Shown here: piece by piece, positions 18,109 through 28,042 of the stretch | Numbering within the stretch: the first letter of the stretch is position 1 | Layout: each line of letters opens with the position of its first letter | Assembly (NCBI GenBank): GCA_028284935.1 | Contig: JANQQQ010000019.1 | Location: forward strand, 50,542-114,541 | Direction: 5' to 3' | Origin: Croceivirga sp. | GTDB taxonomy: Bacteria > Bacteroidota > Bacteroidia > Flavobacteriales > Flavobacteriaceae | DNA: 64,000 nt | The notes under the pieces: model-generated | The model's database searches: none | Seen by the model: only the letters and a program-made list of their open reading frames with translations | What the model was told of the DNA's origin: nothing | Position numbers and translations under genes: made by a program

Positions 18109-19419
18109 TTATTTGGAGAATTGGGTATTTTTTGTCAAGAAATCCTTTAAGCCATCATAATCAGAAATGGGAACGGCAACTTTTTGCTTATCCATAACCT
18201 TTTGAATTTGAGGGGGAATGGGAAGGTCGATCCCCAAAGTATCCTTAATTACAGGTAAAAATTTAATGGGATGGGCGGTTTCCAAAAATATTCCAAAACG
18301 GTCAGGATGACTTTTTAAATACTTCTTCAGTCCCAAATACCCTACAGCACCGTGGGGGTCAAGAATGTACCCCGTGCGCTCGTAGATCGACCTCATGGCC
18401 GACTTGGTCTCATCATCCGAGAAGGAATGGGAGGAGAGCATTTTTGACAACGCTACGAAGTCGGTACCGAACAGTTCTTGAATGCGAATAAAATTGCTGG
18501 GATCTCCAACATCCATAGCATTGGAGATTGTTGCGATGGAAGCTTTGGGTTGGTATTGCCCATTTTTCATAAAGTTGGGGACCACATCGTTGGCATTGGT
18601 ACTCGCCACAAATTGTTTTATGGGCATTCCCAACCTGTGGGCCACCATACCCGCACAGATATTCCCAAAATTTCCCGAGGGTACCGAAAAGACAATGTCT
18701 CCGGCTATATCCCTTGCTTGTTTAAAGGCGAACAAATAGTAGAAAAGTTGTGGTAACCATCGCGCTACGTTGATGCTATTGGCTGAAGTTAGTTTTTGAC
18801 GATGCGTAATTTCATGGTCCAAAAAGGCCTTTTTGACCATACGCTGACAATCATCAAAGGTACCATCAACCTCGAGGGCGGTGATATTTTCTCCAAGAGT
18901 GGTCAGCTGCCTTTCCTGGATGTCACTAACCTTGCCCTTTGGATATAGAATGACGACATTAACACCATCTACACCCAAAAATCCATTGGCAACTGCTCCA
19001 CCCGTATCACCCGAGGTGGCTACGAGCACCGTCACTTTTTCGTTGTTCCCTTCGGAGAAATGCCCCAAGCAATTGGCCATAAATCGAGCCCCCACATCCT
19101 TAAAGGCCATCGTAGGCCCATGGAAGAGTTCCAAGGTTGACACGTTCCCTTCAAGGTTCACCAGAGGAAAATCAAAATCTAAGGTGTTGGCAATAATTTC
19201 CTCCAGTTTGCTTCTGGGAATATCTTCCAGAACAAATTGCGCTATGGCCCTAAAGGCAATTTCATGGTTGGATAGCGCCCCGATTTCACGAAAAAAAGAG
19301 GGAGGCAGTGGTTGTATCCTTTTTGGAAAGTATAACCCTCTATCAGGGGCTATACCCGAAATAACGGCTTCCTTGAAGGTAGCGGTATGGGATTTTGTAT
19401 GAAGGCTATAAAAGTGCAT
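18109..19419 (-). CDS. thrC: threonine synthase
   Basis: The 436-aa PLP enzyme has GPTMAFKDVGARFM with the cofactor-binding Lys, VATSGDTGGAVANG, and the NSINVARWLPQLFYYL block. It converts O-phosphohomoserine to threonine. It is the last gene of the thrA-thrB-thrC operon: its start is 5 bp after the thrB stop. Confidence 0.97.
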   Translation of the reverse strand: MHFYSLHTKSHTATFKEAVISGIAPDRGLYFPKRIQPLPPSFFREIGALSNHEIAFRAIAQFVLEDIPRSKLEEIIANTLDFDFPLVNLEGNVSTLELFHGPTMAFKDVGARFMANCLGHFSEGNNEKVTVLVATSGDTGGAVANGFLGVDGVNVVILYPKGKVSDIQERQLTTLGENITALEVDGTFDDCQRMVKKAFLDHEITHRQKLTSANSINVARWLPQLFYYLFAFKQARDIAGDIVFSVPSGNFGNICAGMVAHRLGMPIKQFVASTNANDVVPNFMKNGQYQPKASIATISNAMDVGDPSNFIRIQELFGTDFVALSKMLSSHSFSDDETKSAMRSIYERTGYILDPHGAVGYLGLKKYLKSHPDRFGIFLETAHPIKFLPVIKDTLGIDLPIPPQIQKVMDKQKVAVPISDYDGLKDFLTKNTQFSK

Positions 19420-19424
19420 TTTGG

Positions 19425-20348
19425 TCAGATTAATTTAACCCCTTCGGTTCCAATAGGGGATACGTGGATATCAAAGTCCAGCCCTGTTGTTTCGTAAATG
19501 TCTTTCATGGTTTGGGCCACTCTTTGTGCTGTTTTTTCACCTTTGGAAAGTGCAAAAATGGAGGGCCCTGAACCAGAAATCCCAGAACCCAGTGCACCAG
19601 CTTTTTTCACTTCTTCCTTTACGGTCTTGAATTCAGGTATGAGGATGGAGCGGATGGGTTCTACAATATGATCTTCCAAAGAACGACCGATCAGTTCATA
19701 GTCATGGGTATATAGCCCAGCTACCAATCCCCCAAGATTACCCCATTGTTGAATGCCTTGGGCAAGGGTGATGTTGGTTTTGAGAATTTTTCTTGAATCT
19801 GCCGTTTTTATCTCAATTTGGGGATGTATCACCGTGGCATAGAGCGCTTTGGGAGCGGGAATGGACACAATATCCAGCGGATGATAACTCCGTACCAACG
19901 TGAACCCCCCAAAAATGGCCGGTGCGACATTATCTGCGTGGGCCACGTTGCTGGCCAATTTTTCTCCCTGCATGGCCAAGTTCACCAATTCAGTCCTATT
20001 GAGAGGGGTATCCAATAAGTAATTGATGGCCCAAACCGCTCCGGCAGCGCTTGCAGCGCTACTTCCAATACCACTTCCCGGCTTTATTTTTTTATGGATT
20101 TCAATTTCAAACCCCTCTTGGTATCCCAAGTTTTCCAGAAGCGCCAACCCGGCAACGCCCGCAACATTTTTTTCGGCCTCCAGGGGGAGTTCCTGTCCAA
20201 CCACTTTGGTGATTCTTATTCCCGGATGGGTCGTTTTTCTCACCACCATCCCATCACCCACCGTTTCCAGGGCCAACCCTAGAACATCAAACCCGCAGGA
20301 GATATTGGCCACCGTGGCAGGACAAAAAACCCGAATTTCATTGCTCAT
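19425..20348 (-). CDS. thrB: homoserine kinase
   Basis: The 307-aa GHMP kinase has the ATP-binding KIKPGSGIGSSAASAAGAV motif (residues about 87-105), the N-terminal FCPATVANISCGFDVLG signature and the C-terminal GSGISGSGPSIFAL motif. It phosphorylates homoserine. It sits 51 bp downstream of thrA and 5 bp upstream of thrC, in the order of the pathway. Confidence 0.97.
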   Translation of the reverse strand: MSNEIRVFCPATVANISCGFDVLGLALETVGDGMVVRKTTHPGIRITKVVGQELPLEAEKNVAGVAGLALLENLGYQEGFEIEIHKKIKPGSGIGSSAASAAGAVWAINYLLDTPLNRTELVNLAMQGEKLASNVAHADNVAPAIFGGFTLVRSYHPLDIVSIPAPKALYATVIHPQIEIKTADSRKILKTNITLAQGIQQWGNLGGLVAGLYTHDYELIGRSLEDHIVEPIRSILIPEFKTVKEEVKKAGALGSGISGSGPSIFALSKGEKTAQRVAQTMKDIYETTGLDFDIHVSPIGTEGVKLI

Positions 20349-20399
20349 TTTTGGAATATTGTTTACTTCCCCAACCCAGCAGGAAGGGAAGGGTGGCGT

Positions 20400-22844
20400 T
20401 TAAAAATTTCCAATTCTTATAATATCTGCAAAGATACCGGAAGCGGTGACATCAGCTCCGGCTCCAGCTCCTTTTACGATCAGGGGTTGCTCCGCGTATC
20501 GATCCGTATGGAACAGTACAATATTATCACTTCCTTTTAAATTGTAGAAATCATGGCCTTCAGGTATTTCCTGAAGGCCTACTTTGGCTTTGCCATGTTC
20601 AAATTGGGCCACATATTTGAGGCGGCATTTCTTTTTGGATGCAGCGCTATATCGTTTTTGAAAATCGTTTTCGAATTTTTTTAATGAGGCATAAAAGGTT
20701 GCGCTGTCTTTTGCCTCAAGACTTTCCTTGGGTAGGAACGCATCATTTTCAATCTCATCGATATCCATTTGATAACCACTTTCCCTGGCCAAAATCAAAA
20801 TTTTTCGCATCACGTCCACGCCACTTAGATCAATGGTGGGATCGGGTTCGGTATATCCCTTTTCCTGGGCTTCCCTTACCACATCATGAAAGGTGGTGCC
20901 ATCATTAAAATTGTTGAACACAAAATTGAGACTTCCGGACAATACCGCTTGTATTTTATGAACCCGATCTCCAGATGCCATCAAGTGTTTTAACGTATCT
21001 ATGATGGGCAGGCCCGCTCCAACATTGGTTTCAAATAAGAAGGGCGCGCTATATTGTTTGGAAAGCCTTTTCAAGTTTTGGTAGTTTTCAAAAGTGGATG
21101 AACAGGCAATCTTATTGCAAGTGACCACGGCAATACTATTTGAAAGATAGTTTGCATAACCGTCCGAAACCATTTCACTCGCCGTATTGTCCACAAAAAT
21201 GCTGTTGCGATAGTTCAACTTACGAACCATTTCCATAAACGATTGCCCATTGGCTTCCAATCCATTCGCTAAGGTTTCGTTCCAGTGATCTAGGGGAATA
21301 CCTTCTTCATTGAAAGCCATTTTTTTGGAGTTGGATAGTCCAATAACCCTAATATTCAATTTCAACTCCTCTTTCAAATACTTACTTTGCTGATGTATTT
21401 GGGCCAACAAACGGGAACCTACATTACCAACCCCCATAACAAAAAGGTTAAGCTGCTTGATGTTTTCCTCAAAGAACTCTTCGTGAAGGGCGTTTAGTGC
21501 TTTTTTGATATCCCCACTTTGAATGACGGCCGAGATGTTTCTTTCCGAGGCGCCTTGGGCAATCGCCCTAATATTTACATTGTTTCGCCCTAAGGTGCTG
21601 AACATTTTCCCACTTAATCCCTGATGACTTTTCATGTGATCACCAACGAGTGCTATAATGGACAGCTCTGTTTCTACGACAATGGGACGTATTCTTTTGG
21701 AAGAAATTTCATACTCAAATGCTTCATTTACCGATTCCTCTGCCCTTATGGCATCCTCCTCGGAAATACCCACGCAAATGGAATGTTCAGAGGAAGCTTG
21801 GGTAATAAGTACCACACTTATGCCCTGCTGGGATAAGGTCTCGAAGAACCTTTTGGAGATTCCGGGGATGCCCACCATTCCAGGTCCTTCCAATGACAAA
21901 AGGGTGATGCCGTCCACATGACTTATTCCCCTGACAGTCTTATCCGTTCCATGACCGTTGCTGGTGATCAGGGTGCCTTTGTCCCCTGGCGTAAAAGTGT
22001 TTTTGATCCATATGGGTATTTCTTTGTTCAAAACAGGTTGAATGGTTGGGGGATATAACACCTTGGCTCCAAAATGGGAGAGTTCCATGGCTTCCTCATA
22101 CGAAATTTTAGAAACACATCTGGCCTGTTTTACCAGTTTTGGATTGGCGGTGTACATACCGCTTACATCCGTCCAGATCTCCAATGCCGAGGCGTTGGTG
22201 GCAGCAGCGAGTATGGCGGCAGTATAGTCGGAGCCACCTCGGCCCAAAGTAGTGCTATGGCCCTGCTTGGACGATGAAACAAAACCGGGTACTACAGTAA
22301 TGGTGTTCTTGGGGGTTTTGAAAAAGTCGCTGCAGGTGGTATTTGTCCATTGGAAATCTACGTTGGCATTGCCAAAATTCCCGTCCGTGATTATTAATTC
22401 CCGTCCATTTTTACATCCGGCGTCCAAACCGTACGATTTAAAGTATTCGCTTATGATAAAGGAAGAAAGCAGCTCTCCGTAACTTACTACCTTATCGGAA
22501 AGCCTTGGGGTGTGTTCCCCAATAAGATAGGCACCTTGCACCAAGGTTTCCAGTTCGTTTAAATTACTTTTGATATGGCTTAGGATACCGCTTTGTTCTT
22601 TGATCGGGAAAAGTTCCTTTACGGTATCCAAATGCCTTTCTTCAATAAGCATGAGAATTTTTTCATAGTCAAGGTCCCCATGGGAAGCTCGCTCCAAGGC
22701 ATTTAGTAAGAGGTCCGTTATACCCCCAAGGGCAGAGACTACAACAATGGTCTCCGTATCCTTGCCATTGGAAACGATTTCTGTTACTTGTTTTATGTTA
22801 TTGGCATTGGCAACCGACGTGCCGCCAAATTTTAAGATTTTCAT
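20400..22844 (-). CDS. thrA: bifunctional aspartate kinase / homoserine dehydrogenase I
   Basis: The 814-aa fusion starts with the aspartokinase domain (MKILKFGGTSVANANN; LGRGGSDYTAAILAAA; WTDVSGMYTANPKLV), then two ACT-type regulatory regions (about 320-460), then homoserine dehydrogenase (FVMGVGNVGSRLLAQI nucleotide fold; ETNVGAGLPIIDTLKHL; GSLNFVFN; REAQEKGYTEPDPTIDLSGVDVMRK). It catalyses the first and third steps toward threonine and is normally inhibited by threonine through the ACT domains. A promoter and a threonine-containing short ORF lie upstream, which points to attenuation as well. Confidence 0.97.
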   Translation of the reverse strand: MKILKFGGTSVANANNIKQVTEIVSNGKDTETIVVVSALGGITDLLLNALERASHGDLDYEKILMLIEERHLDTVKELFPIKEQSGILSHIKSNLNELETLVQGAYLIGEHTPRLSDKVVSYGELLSSFIISEYFKSYGLDAGCKNGRELIITDGNFGNANVDFQWTNTTCSDFFKTPKNTITVVPGFVSSSKQGHSTTLGRGGSDYTAAILAAATNASALEIWTDVSGMYTANPKLVKQARCVSKISYEEAMELSHFGAKVLYPPTIQPVLNKEIPIWIKNTFTPGDKGTLITSNGHGTDKTVRGISHVDGITLLSLEGPGMVGIPGISKRFFETLSQQGISVVLITQASSEHSICVGISEEDAIRAEESVNEAFEYEISSKRIRPIVVETELSIIALVGDHMKSHQGLSGKMFSTLGRNNVNIRAIAQGASERNISAVIQSGDIKKALNALHEEFFEENIKQLNLFVMGVGNVGSRLLAQIHQQSKYLKEELKLNIRVIGLSNSKKMAFNEEGIPLDHWNETLANGLEANGQSFMEMVRKLNYRNSIFVDNTASEMVSDGYANYLSNSIAVVTCNKIACSSTFENYQNLKRLSKQYSAPFLFETNVGAGLPIIDTLKHLMASGDRVHKIQAVLSGSLNFVFNNFNDGTTFHDVVREAQEKGYTEPDPTIDLSGVDVMRKILILARESGYQMDIDEIENDAFLPKESLEAKDSATFYASLKKFENDFQKRYSAASKKKCRLKYVAQFEHGKAKVGLQEIPEGHDFYNLKGSDNIVLFHTDRYAEQPLIVKGAGAGADVTASGIFADIIRIGNF

Positions 22845-22898
22845 TTTAAAAAGATTGTAAGGTGTAAAAGACGAATCAGGACGATATGTAAAGATAGT

Positions 22899-22973
22899 TT
22901 ACCCCAAAGGGGTAGTGGTAGCATCCATACCAAGGAAGAAGGGGAGGGTTATGTCTGATTGCTTAAATTGCAT
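22899..22973 (-). CDS. candidate threonine-operon leader peptide
   Basis: A 24-codon ORF begins ATG at 22973, 54 bp upstream of the thrA start when measured from its TAA at 22899-22901, and about 10-14 bp after the predicted transcription start. It encodes MQFKQSDITLPFFLGM followed by DATTTPLG, with three consecutive Thr codons (ACC ACT ACC) just before the stop. The stop overlaps a hairpin (TACCCC-TTT-GGGGTA). No run of T follows that hairpin, so a classic attenuator terminator is not visible. The coding assignment is an inference from position and composition. Confidence 0.4.
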   Translation of the reverse strand: MQFKQSDITLPFFLGMDATTTPLG

Positions 22974-22986
22974 GCTTTATTTTACG

Positions 22987-23017
22987 CGATAAAAGTAGTG
23001 TTTTGAACAAATGCATC
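22987..23017 (-). promoter_or_regulatory. promoter of the thrABC operon
   Basis: Reading on the minus strand, a TTTG/TTG -33 box (in CAATTTGATG) is followed after a 19-bp spacer by TACTTTTA, one base from the TAnnTTTG consensus. Transcription would start near 22981, shortly before the candidate leader peptide. Confidence 0.5.
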
Positions 23018-23072
23018 AAATTGTTCCATTGTTTTTATCGAATTTACAATTTTTGTTAACTATTCTTGCCAA

Positions 23073-24614
23073 ATGAAGATTTTATCGAAGGAACAGGTAT
23101 ATGAAGCTGATGAATTCACGATCAAAAAACAGGAAATAACCAGCGATGCGCTAATGGAACGTGCCGCATTGGGTATCTTTAATTGGATGCACCAACGCCT
23201 TCAGGGCAATCCCATTAAAATCCATTTGTTTTGCGGTATTGGAAATAATGGCGGTGACGGTCTTGCTTTGGCCCGACATTTAAAAGAACACGATTATGAT
23301 ATAAAAGTATACGTGGTCAATTATAGTGAAAAACGCTCCAAGGATTTTTTGCTTAATCTCAATAGACTAAAGGATCGTAAACTTTGGCCCGAATTTGTGG
23401 ATGAACAGCACCAGAAGATCACCATTGGTCCTGATGATATTATTGTCGATGCCATTTTCGGAATTGGCCTAAATCGTTCTCCTTCACCATGGGTAGGGGA
23501 TTTGATTAAGCAAATCAACGGGTCTTCGGCCTTTGTTCTTTCCTTGGATATTCCTTCCGGTCTGTTTATGGACAGCGTGCCCGAACTTCCTGAACGCGTC
23601 ATACAGGCCAATCATGTTTTGAGTTTTCAATGCGCCAAATTGCCCTTTTTTCTCCCAGAGACCGCCATCTATGCCAATCAATGGGAAATCTTGGATATAG
23701 GATTGGACCAAGAATACCTTTCCATGGTGGAAACCAAGTACCGTCTTACTGGAAAGTACGAAGTGCTGCCCATCTACAGACCTCGACTTAAATTCTCGCA
23801 TAAGGGCACCTATGGCCATGCGGTACTCATTGGGGGTGGTTATGGCAAGATTGGTGCCGTGAGCCTTGCAACCATGGCTTGTTTAAATGCTGGGGTGGGT
23901 TTGGTGACCGCATACGTTCCGCGATGCGGATATGTTCCCTTGCAGACGGGTGTTCCAGAGGCAATGGTATTAACGGATGCCAATGAAAGGCAAATTACTG
24001 CTGTAGAAATTCCATTCAAGACCCAGGCGATTGGTATTGGAATGGGAATGGGAACCGAGGAAGAAACCATCCGTGCCTTTGAAAAATTTCTGAAGGGGAA
24101 TTCCACCAAATTGGTGGTTGATGCAGATGGTTTGAATATACTTTCCAAGGCACCAGAGCTTTTACACAAACTTCCAGAAGAAACGGTCTTGACCCCGCAC
24201 CCTAAAGAATTGGAACGATTGGTCGGGAAGTGGAAAGATGATTTTGAAAAACTGGCTAAGGTCAAGGAGTTCTCAAAAAAGTACGGTTGTATTATTGTTG
24301 TTAAAGGGGCCCACACCATAGTGGTGGACAAAGGCATGGGTTACATTAACACCACAGGAAATCCTGGAATGGCCACTGCGGGAAGTGGTGATGTGCTCAC
24401 CGGTATCATAACCGGACTTATTGCTCAGGGATATACGGCCTTGGACGCATCAATCTTTGGGGTGTACCTACATGGTTCAGCTGGGGACATTACCGCTTCT
24501 AAAGAGGGGTATGAAGCCGTAACTTCATCAAAAATCATGGAAAATCTAGGTGTTGCTTTTGTAGAATTATTCCAGAGGGAGCGGGTAGAGGAGCAAACAG
24601 GGAACCCCAACTAA
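23073..24614 (+). CDS. nnr: bifunctional NAD(P)H-hydrate epimerase/dehydratase
   Basis: The 513-aa fusion has an N-terminal YjeF/NnrE epimerase domain (LSKEQVYEADEFTI; FCGIGNNGGDGLALARHL; VDAIFGIGLNR) and a C-terminal NnrD ADP-dependent dehydratase domain (HKGTYGHAVLIGGGYGKIGA; VVDADGLNIL; TPHPKELERL; NPGMATAGSGDVLTGIITGLIAQG). Together they repair hydrated NAD(P)H. It diverges from thrA. TATTCTTG at 23061-23068 resembles a -7 element and would give a very short 5' leader. Its 3' end overlaps the convergent gene by 4 bp. Confidence 0.96.
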   Translation: MKILSKEQVYEADEFTIKKQEITSDALMERAALGIFNWMHQRLQGNPIKIHLFCGIGNNGGDGLALARHLKEHDYDIKVYVVNYSEKRSKDFLLNLNRLKDRKLWPEFVDEQHQKITIGPDDIIVDAIFGIGLNRSPSPWVGDLIKQINGSSAFVLSLDIPSGLFMDSVPELPERVIQANHVLSFQCAKLPFFLPETAIYANQWEILDIGLDQEYLSMVETKYRLTGKYEVLPIYRPRLKFSHKGTYGHAVLIGGGYGKIGAVSLATMACLNAGVGLVTAYVPRCGYVPLQTGVPEAMVLTDANERQITAVEIPFKTQAIGIGMGMGTEEETIRAFEKFLKGNSTKLVVDADGLNILSKAPELLHKLPEETVLTPHPKELERLVGKWKDDFEKLAKVKEFSKKYGCIIVVKGAHTIVVDKGMGYINTTGNPGMATAGSGDVLTGIITGLIAQGYTALDASIFGVYLHGSAGDITASKEGYEAVTSSKIMENLGVAFVELFQRERVEEQTGNPN

Positions 24615-25033
24615 ATTTTCTGACCTTTTCTTTTGAGTCTTTTTTTGATCCAGCTTACGGCATTGTCGAATTCGATAAAAAATTCCATATTCTTTTTATA
24701 GAACATTTTTTCAATCTTAAAGTTGTGCATATCTATCTCCTTTTTGGAGACAATGGCAAAAGCCTTAAGATTTTCAAGACCTCTTAGGTAGGTATAAATA
24801 ATGGGGTCAATGGCATAAGAATTCTTTCTAAGACTGATATATCCAAATTTTTTGTTTCTGAAATGAATTTCGGAGATGCCAATGATTTGATAGGCCCTTT
24901 CCAAGGTTACAGTGGCCCCTTCATCAAAAGTGGACACAATATAATTGTCATACACCTGTACTTTGCCTATGTCCAAGGAATATTCCTTGACAACAATAGG
25001 ATTTTTTGCAAATCCAAACTTCATTCCCGTCAT
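24611..25033 (-). CDS. conserved hypothetical protein
   Basis: The 140-aa protein is soluble and mixed alpha/beta (VYDNYIVSTFDEGATVTLERAYQII; FGYISLRKNSYAIDPIIY; LENLKAFAIVSKK) with a basic C-terminus (KKRLKRKGQKI). The layout recalls small STAS/SpoIIAA-like proteins of Flavobacteriaceae, but no motif proves it. The start could be MTGMKF or the second Met three codons later. Confidence 0.55.
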   Translation of the reverse strand: MTGMKFGFAKNPIVVKEYSLDIGKVQVYDNYIVSTFDEGATVTLERAYQIIGISEIHFRNKKFGYISLRKNSYAIDPIIYTYLRGLENLKAFAIVSKKEIDMHNFKIEKMFYKKNMEFFIEFDNAVSWIKKRLKRKGQKI

Positions 25034-25170
25034 TTATAGTGTCAGTACGAAAGTAGGAGGGATGTCCACTGAACAGAAAAATTTTAGATTAACGACAGAT
25101 TTATCGTTTAAATTGATAAAAAAAGAGCCCTCTATTTAATTTTCTTACAAGAGGTGAAGTAAGTAGAATA

Positions 25171-25202
25171 AAAAAAGAGCCTATCAAAGGCTCCTTTTTT
25201 AA
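25171..25202. terminator. bidirectional intrinsic terminator downstream of clpC
   Basis: GAGCCT and AGGCTC form a hairpin around ATCAA and are flanked by A6 on one side and T6 on the other. It ends the minus-strand clpC transcript (stop at 25225). Confidence 0.85.
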
Positions 25203-25224
25203 TACTGTGCAATTCCCTTTTTAT

Positions 25225-27786
25225 CTATTTGGCTTCAGAAGATTCTTCAGCCTTCTTGATGGTTATGGTCAATTCCTCCTTCTTCTTATCAAAGTCCATA
25301 TAAATGCTATCCCCTTCGTTTAGATTGGAGTTGACGATCTCTTCGGCAAGCGCATCTTCGATATATTTTTGAATAGCCCTCTTCAGCGGTCGGGCGCCGT
25401 ATTGTTTGTCAAAGCCCTTATCAGCAATGTAATCTTTTGCGGCATCCGAAAGATTAAGGTCATATCCAATATCCTTGATTCTATTGAAGAGTTTATCCAA
25501 TTCAATACCGATGATTTGATGGATATGCTCGCGCTCCAAGGAATTGAAGACAATAACATCGTCAATTCGGTTGAGGAACTCAGGAGCGAACGCTTTTTTC
25601 AATGCATTCTCTATGACACTTTTTTGGTGGTCGTCCGCTTGGGCCTTCTTGGCAGCGGTACCAAAACCAACACCTTGGCCAAAATCCTTTAGTTGCCTGG
25701 CCCCAATATTGGAGGTCATAATGATAATGGTATTTCTAAAATCGATTTTACGTCCTAGACTGTCCGTAATAAAACCATCATCCAATATTTGCAAAAGCAT
25801 ATTAAAGACATCCGGGTGCGCTTTTTCAACTTCATCCAAGAGTACCACGGAATAGGGCTTTCTTCGGACCTTTTCGGTCAACTGCCCACCTTCTTCATAT
25901 CCAACGTATCCTGGAGGTGCCCCCACCAAACGGGAGATGGCAAACTTTTCCATGTATTCGCTCATATCGATGCGAATTAAGGCATCTTCAGAATCGAATA
26001 ATTCCCGAGCCAATATTTTGGCCAATTGGGTTTTCCCGACGCCAGTTTGACCCAAAAAGATGAAGGAACCAATGGGTTTGTTCGGATCCTTTAACCCCGC
26101 TCTATTGCGCTGGATGGCCTTAGCTACCTTGGCCACCGCCTCATCCTGGCCAATGACGTAGTCTTTGATGAGATTGGGCAGTTCTGCAAGTTTATTGCTT
26201 TCCGTCTGGGCGATTCTATTTACGGGAATCCCACTCATCATACTAACAACATCGGCAACGTTATCTTCGGAAACCGTTTCCCGATTCAGCTTGCTTTCCT
26301 CTTCCCATTGTTCCTGGGCGGAAGCTAAATCCTTTTCCAACCGCTTTTCATCATCACGCAGTTTGGCCGCTTCTTCGTATTTCTGTTTTTTTACGACGCT
26401 GTTCTTTAATTCCCTAACATCCTCCAACTGCTGTTCCAACTCCAAAATTTGTTTGGGAACGTCCATGTTGACGATATGAACTCGAGAGCCCGCTTCATCC
26501 AAGGCATCAATGGCCTTATCCGGAAGAAATCTATCCGTCATGTAACGATTGGTCAGTTTTACGCAGGCTTTGATGGCATCATCCGTGTAAAGAACATTGT
26601 GGTGGTCTTCATATTTCCCTTTGATGTTCATCAAAATTTCAATGGTTTCCTCCACTGTAGTGGGTTCTACCATTACTTTCTGAAAACGTCTTTCCAATGC
26701 ACCATCCTTCTCAATATATTGTCGGTATTCATCTAGGGTGGTCGCTCCAATACATTGAATTTCTCCCCTTGCCAATGCGGGTTTAAACATATTGGAGGCA
26801 TCCAAACTACCGGTGGCACCGCCAGCTCCGACTATGGTATGGATTTCATCAATAAAGAGGATGATGTCATCGTTCTTTTCCAACTCGTTCATCACGGCCT
26901 TCATTCTTTCCTCAAACTGACCACGATATTTTGTTCCAGCGACCAAGGATGCCAAATCCAAGGTCACTACCCGTTTTCCGTAAAGAATACGGGAAACCTT
27001 TTTGTTGATGATTCGCAAGGCCAAACCTTCGGCAATGGCGCTTTTACCCACGCCGGGCTCCCCAATCAATAAGGGATTGTTCTTTTTTCGACGGCTTAAA
27101 ATTTGGGAAACGCGCTCAATTTCTTTTTCCCTTCCAACCACGGGGTCTAATTTGTTATCCTCGGCCAGTCGGGTCAAATCCCTTCCAAAATTGTCGAGTA
27201 CTGGGGTTTTTGACTTTTTATTTCCTTTCTGTTGACTGGAGGAACCAAAGTTACTTTCCTTGCCTTCACCGGTATCCGAACCGTCATCGGGGTCACTGGA
27301 AAACGATTCTGACCTTGGCGTATCCAAATAATCATCATCACTGGTGATCATGGACTTGAACTGTTCTTTTACATTATCATAATCCACTTTCAACTTATGA
27401 AGCAATTTTGTGGTGGGGTCGTTCTCGTTTCTAAGGATACACAATAAAAGATGTGCGGTGTTGATGGAAGAACTTTGAAAAAGTTTGGCTTCCAAAAACG
27501 TTGTTTTTAAAGCACGTTCCGCTTGTCTGGTCAGGTGGAGGTTCTTTTTATCTTTTTGAATGGAACCCGTGTTGGGGTTTGCGGGACTTAGAATTTCCAC
27601 TTTTCGCCTCAAATGGTCCAAATCCACATCAAGGGCATCCAAAATGTTTATGGCCTTACCATTGCCATCCCTTAGCAAGCCCAGCATTAAATGCTCAGTG
27701 CCAATGAAATCGTGACCCAAACGCAATGCCTCTTCCTTACTGTAAGCGATAACATCCTTTACCCTTGGAGAAAAATTATCATCCAT
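25225..27786 (-). CDS. clpC: ATP-dependent Clp protease ATP-binding subunit ClpC
   Basis: The start is set at MDDNFSPRVKDVIAYSKEEAL; an upstream ATG would add 17 non-conserved residues. The 853-aa protein has a double N domain (residues about 1-150), an acidic Ser/Asp-rich linker, AAA-1 with GEPGVGKSAIAEGLA, an M-domain coiled coil with the KLRDDEKRLEKDL stretch, AAA-2 with GQTGVGKTQLAK, and a C-terminal D2-small domain. It unfolds substrates for ClpP. The gene diverges from gyrA. Confidence 0.96.
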   Translation of the reverse strand: MDDNFSPRVKDVIAYSKEEALRLGHDFIGTEHLMLGLLRDGNGKAINILDALDVDLDHLRRKVEILSPANPNTGSIQKDKKNLHLTRQAERALKTTFLEAKLFQSSSINTAHLLLCILRNENDPTTKLLHKLKVDYDNVKEQFKSMITSDDDYLDTPRSESFSSDPDDGSDTGEGKESNFGSSSQQKGNKKSKTPVLDNFGRDLTRLAEDNKLDPVVGREKEIERVSQILSRRKKNNPLLIGEPGVGKSAIAEGLALRIINKKVSRILYGKRVVTLDLASLVAGTKYRGQFEERMKAVMNELEKNDDIILFIDEIHTIVGAGGATGSLDASNMFKPALARGEIQCIGATTLDEYRQYIEKDGALERRFQKVMVEPTTVEETIEILMNIKGKYEDHHNVLYTDDAIKACVKLTNRYMTDRFLPDKAIDALDEAGSRVHIVNMDVPKQILELEQQLEDVRELKNSVVKKQKYEEAAKLRDDEKRLEKDLASAQEQWEEESKLNRETVSEDNVADVVSMMSGIPVNRIAQTESNKLAELPNLIKDYVIGQDEAVAKVAKAIQRNRAGLKDPNKPIGSFIFLGQTGVGKTQLAKILARELFDSEDALIRIDMSEYMEKFAISRLVGAPPGYVGYEEGGQLTEKVRRKPYSVVLLDEVEKAHPDVFNMLLQILDDGFITDSLGRKIDFRNTIIIMTSNIGARQLKDFGQGVGFGTAAKKAQADDHQKSVIENALKKAFAPEFLNRIDDVIVFNSLEREHIHQIIGIELDKLFNRIKDIGYDLNLSDAAKDYIADKGFDKQYGARPLKRAIQKYIEDALAEEIVNSNLNEGDSIYMDFDKKKEELTITIKKAEESSEAK

Positions 27787-27975
27787 AGCTTTTCTTTGTC
27801 GAACTAAAATTACTAAAAGTAATGGACAAGTGTCCAAATACCGTACCCATATTCGACAAAGTCGGAAGATTTGACGAAAAATGGCAGCTTTAACATAAAC
27901 TTTAACGTTATAAACTGCTTGATATTGAGTACGCTCCCGTGTTGATAATTTTTTTAATAAAGTGTAGGCCGATCT

Positions 27976-28004
27976 TTAGCAAAGGTGCATTTTTTGGTAT
28001 CTTG
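27976..28004 (+). promoter_or_regulatory. probable gyrA promoter
   Basis: TTTA, a 19-bp spacer, and TATCTTG (one T short of TAnnTTTG) lie 39-67 bp upstream of the gyrA ATG. Confidence 0.4.
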
Positions 28005-28042
28005 CGACGATAGTTTAACCGCAAAATCAATTCGATTTTAAT

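Noticed and set aside
18881..19402. 173-codon open frame antisense to thrC
   Set aside because: Shadow frame of threonine synthase.
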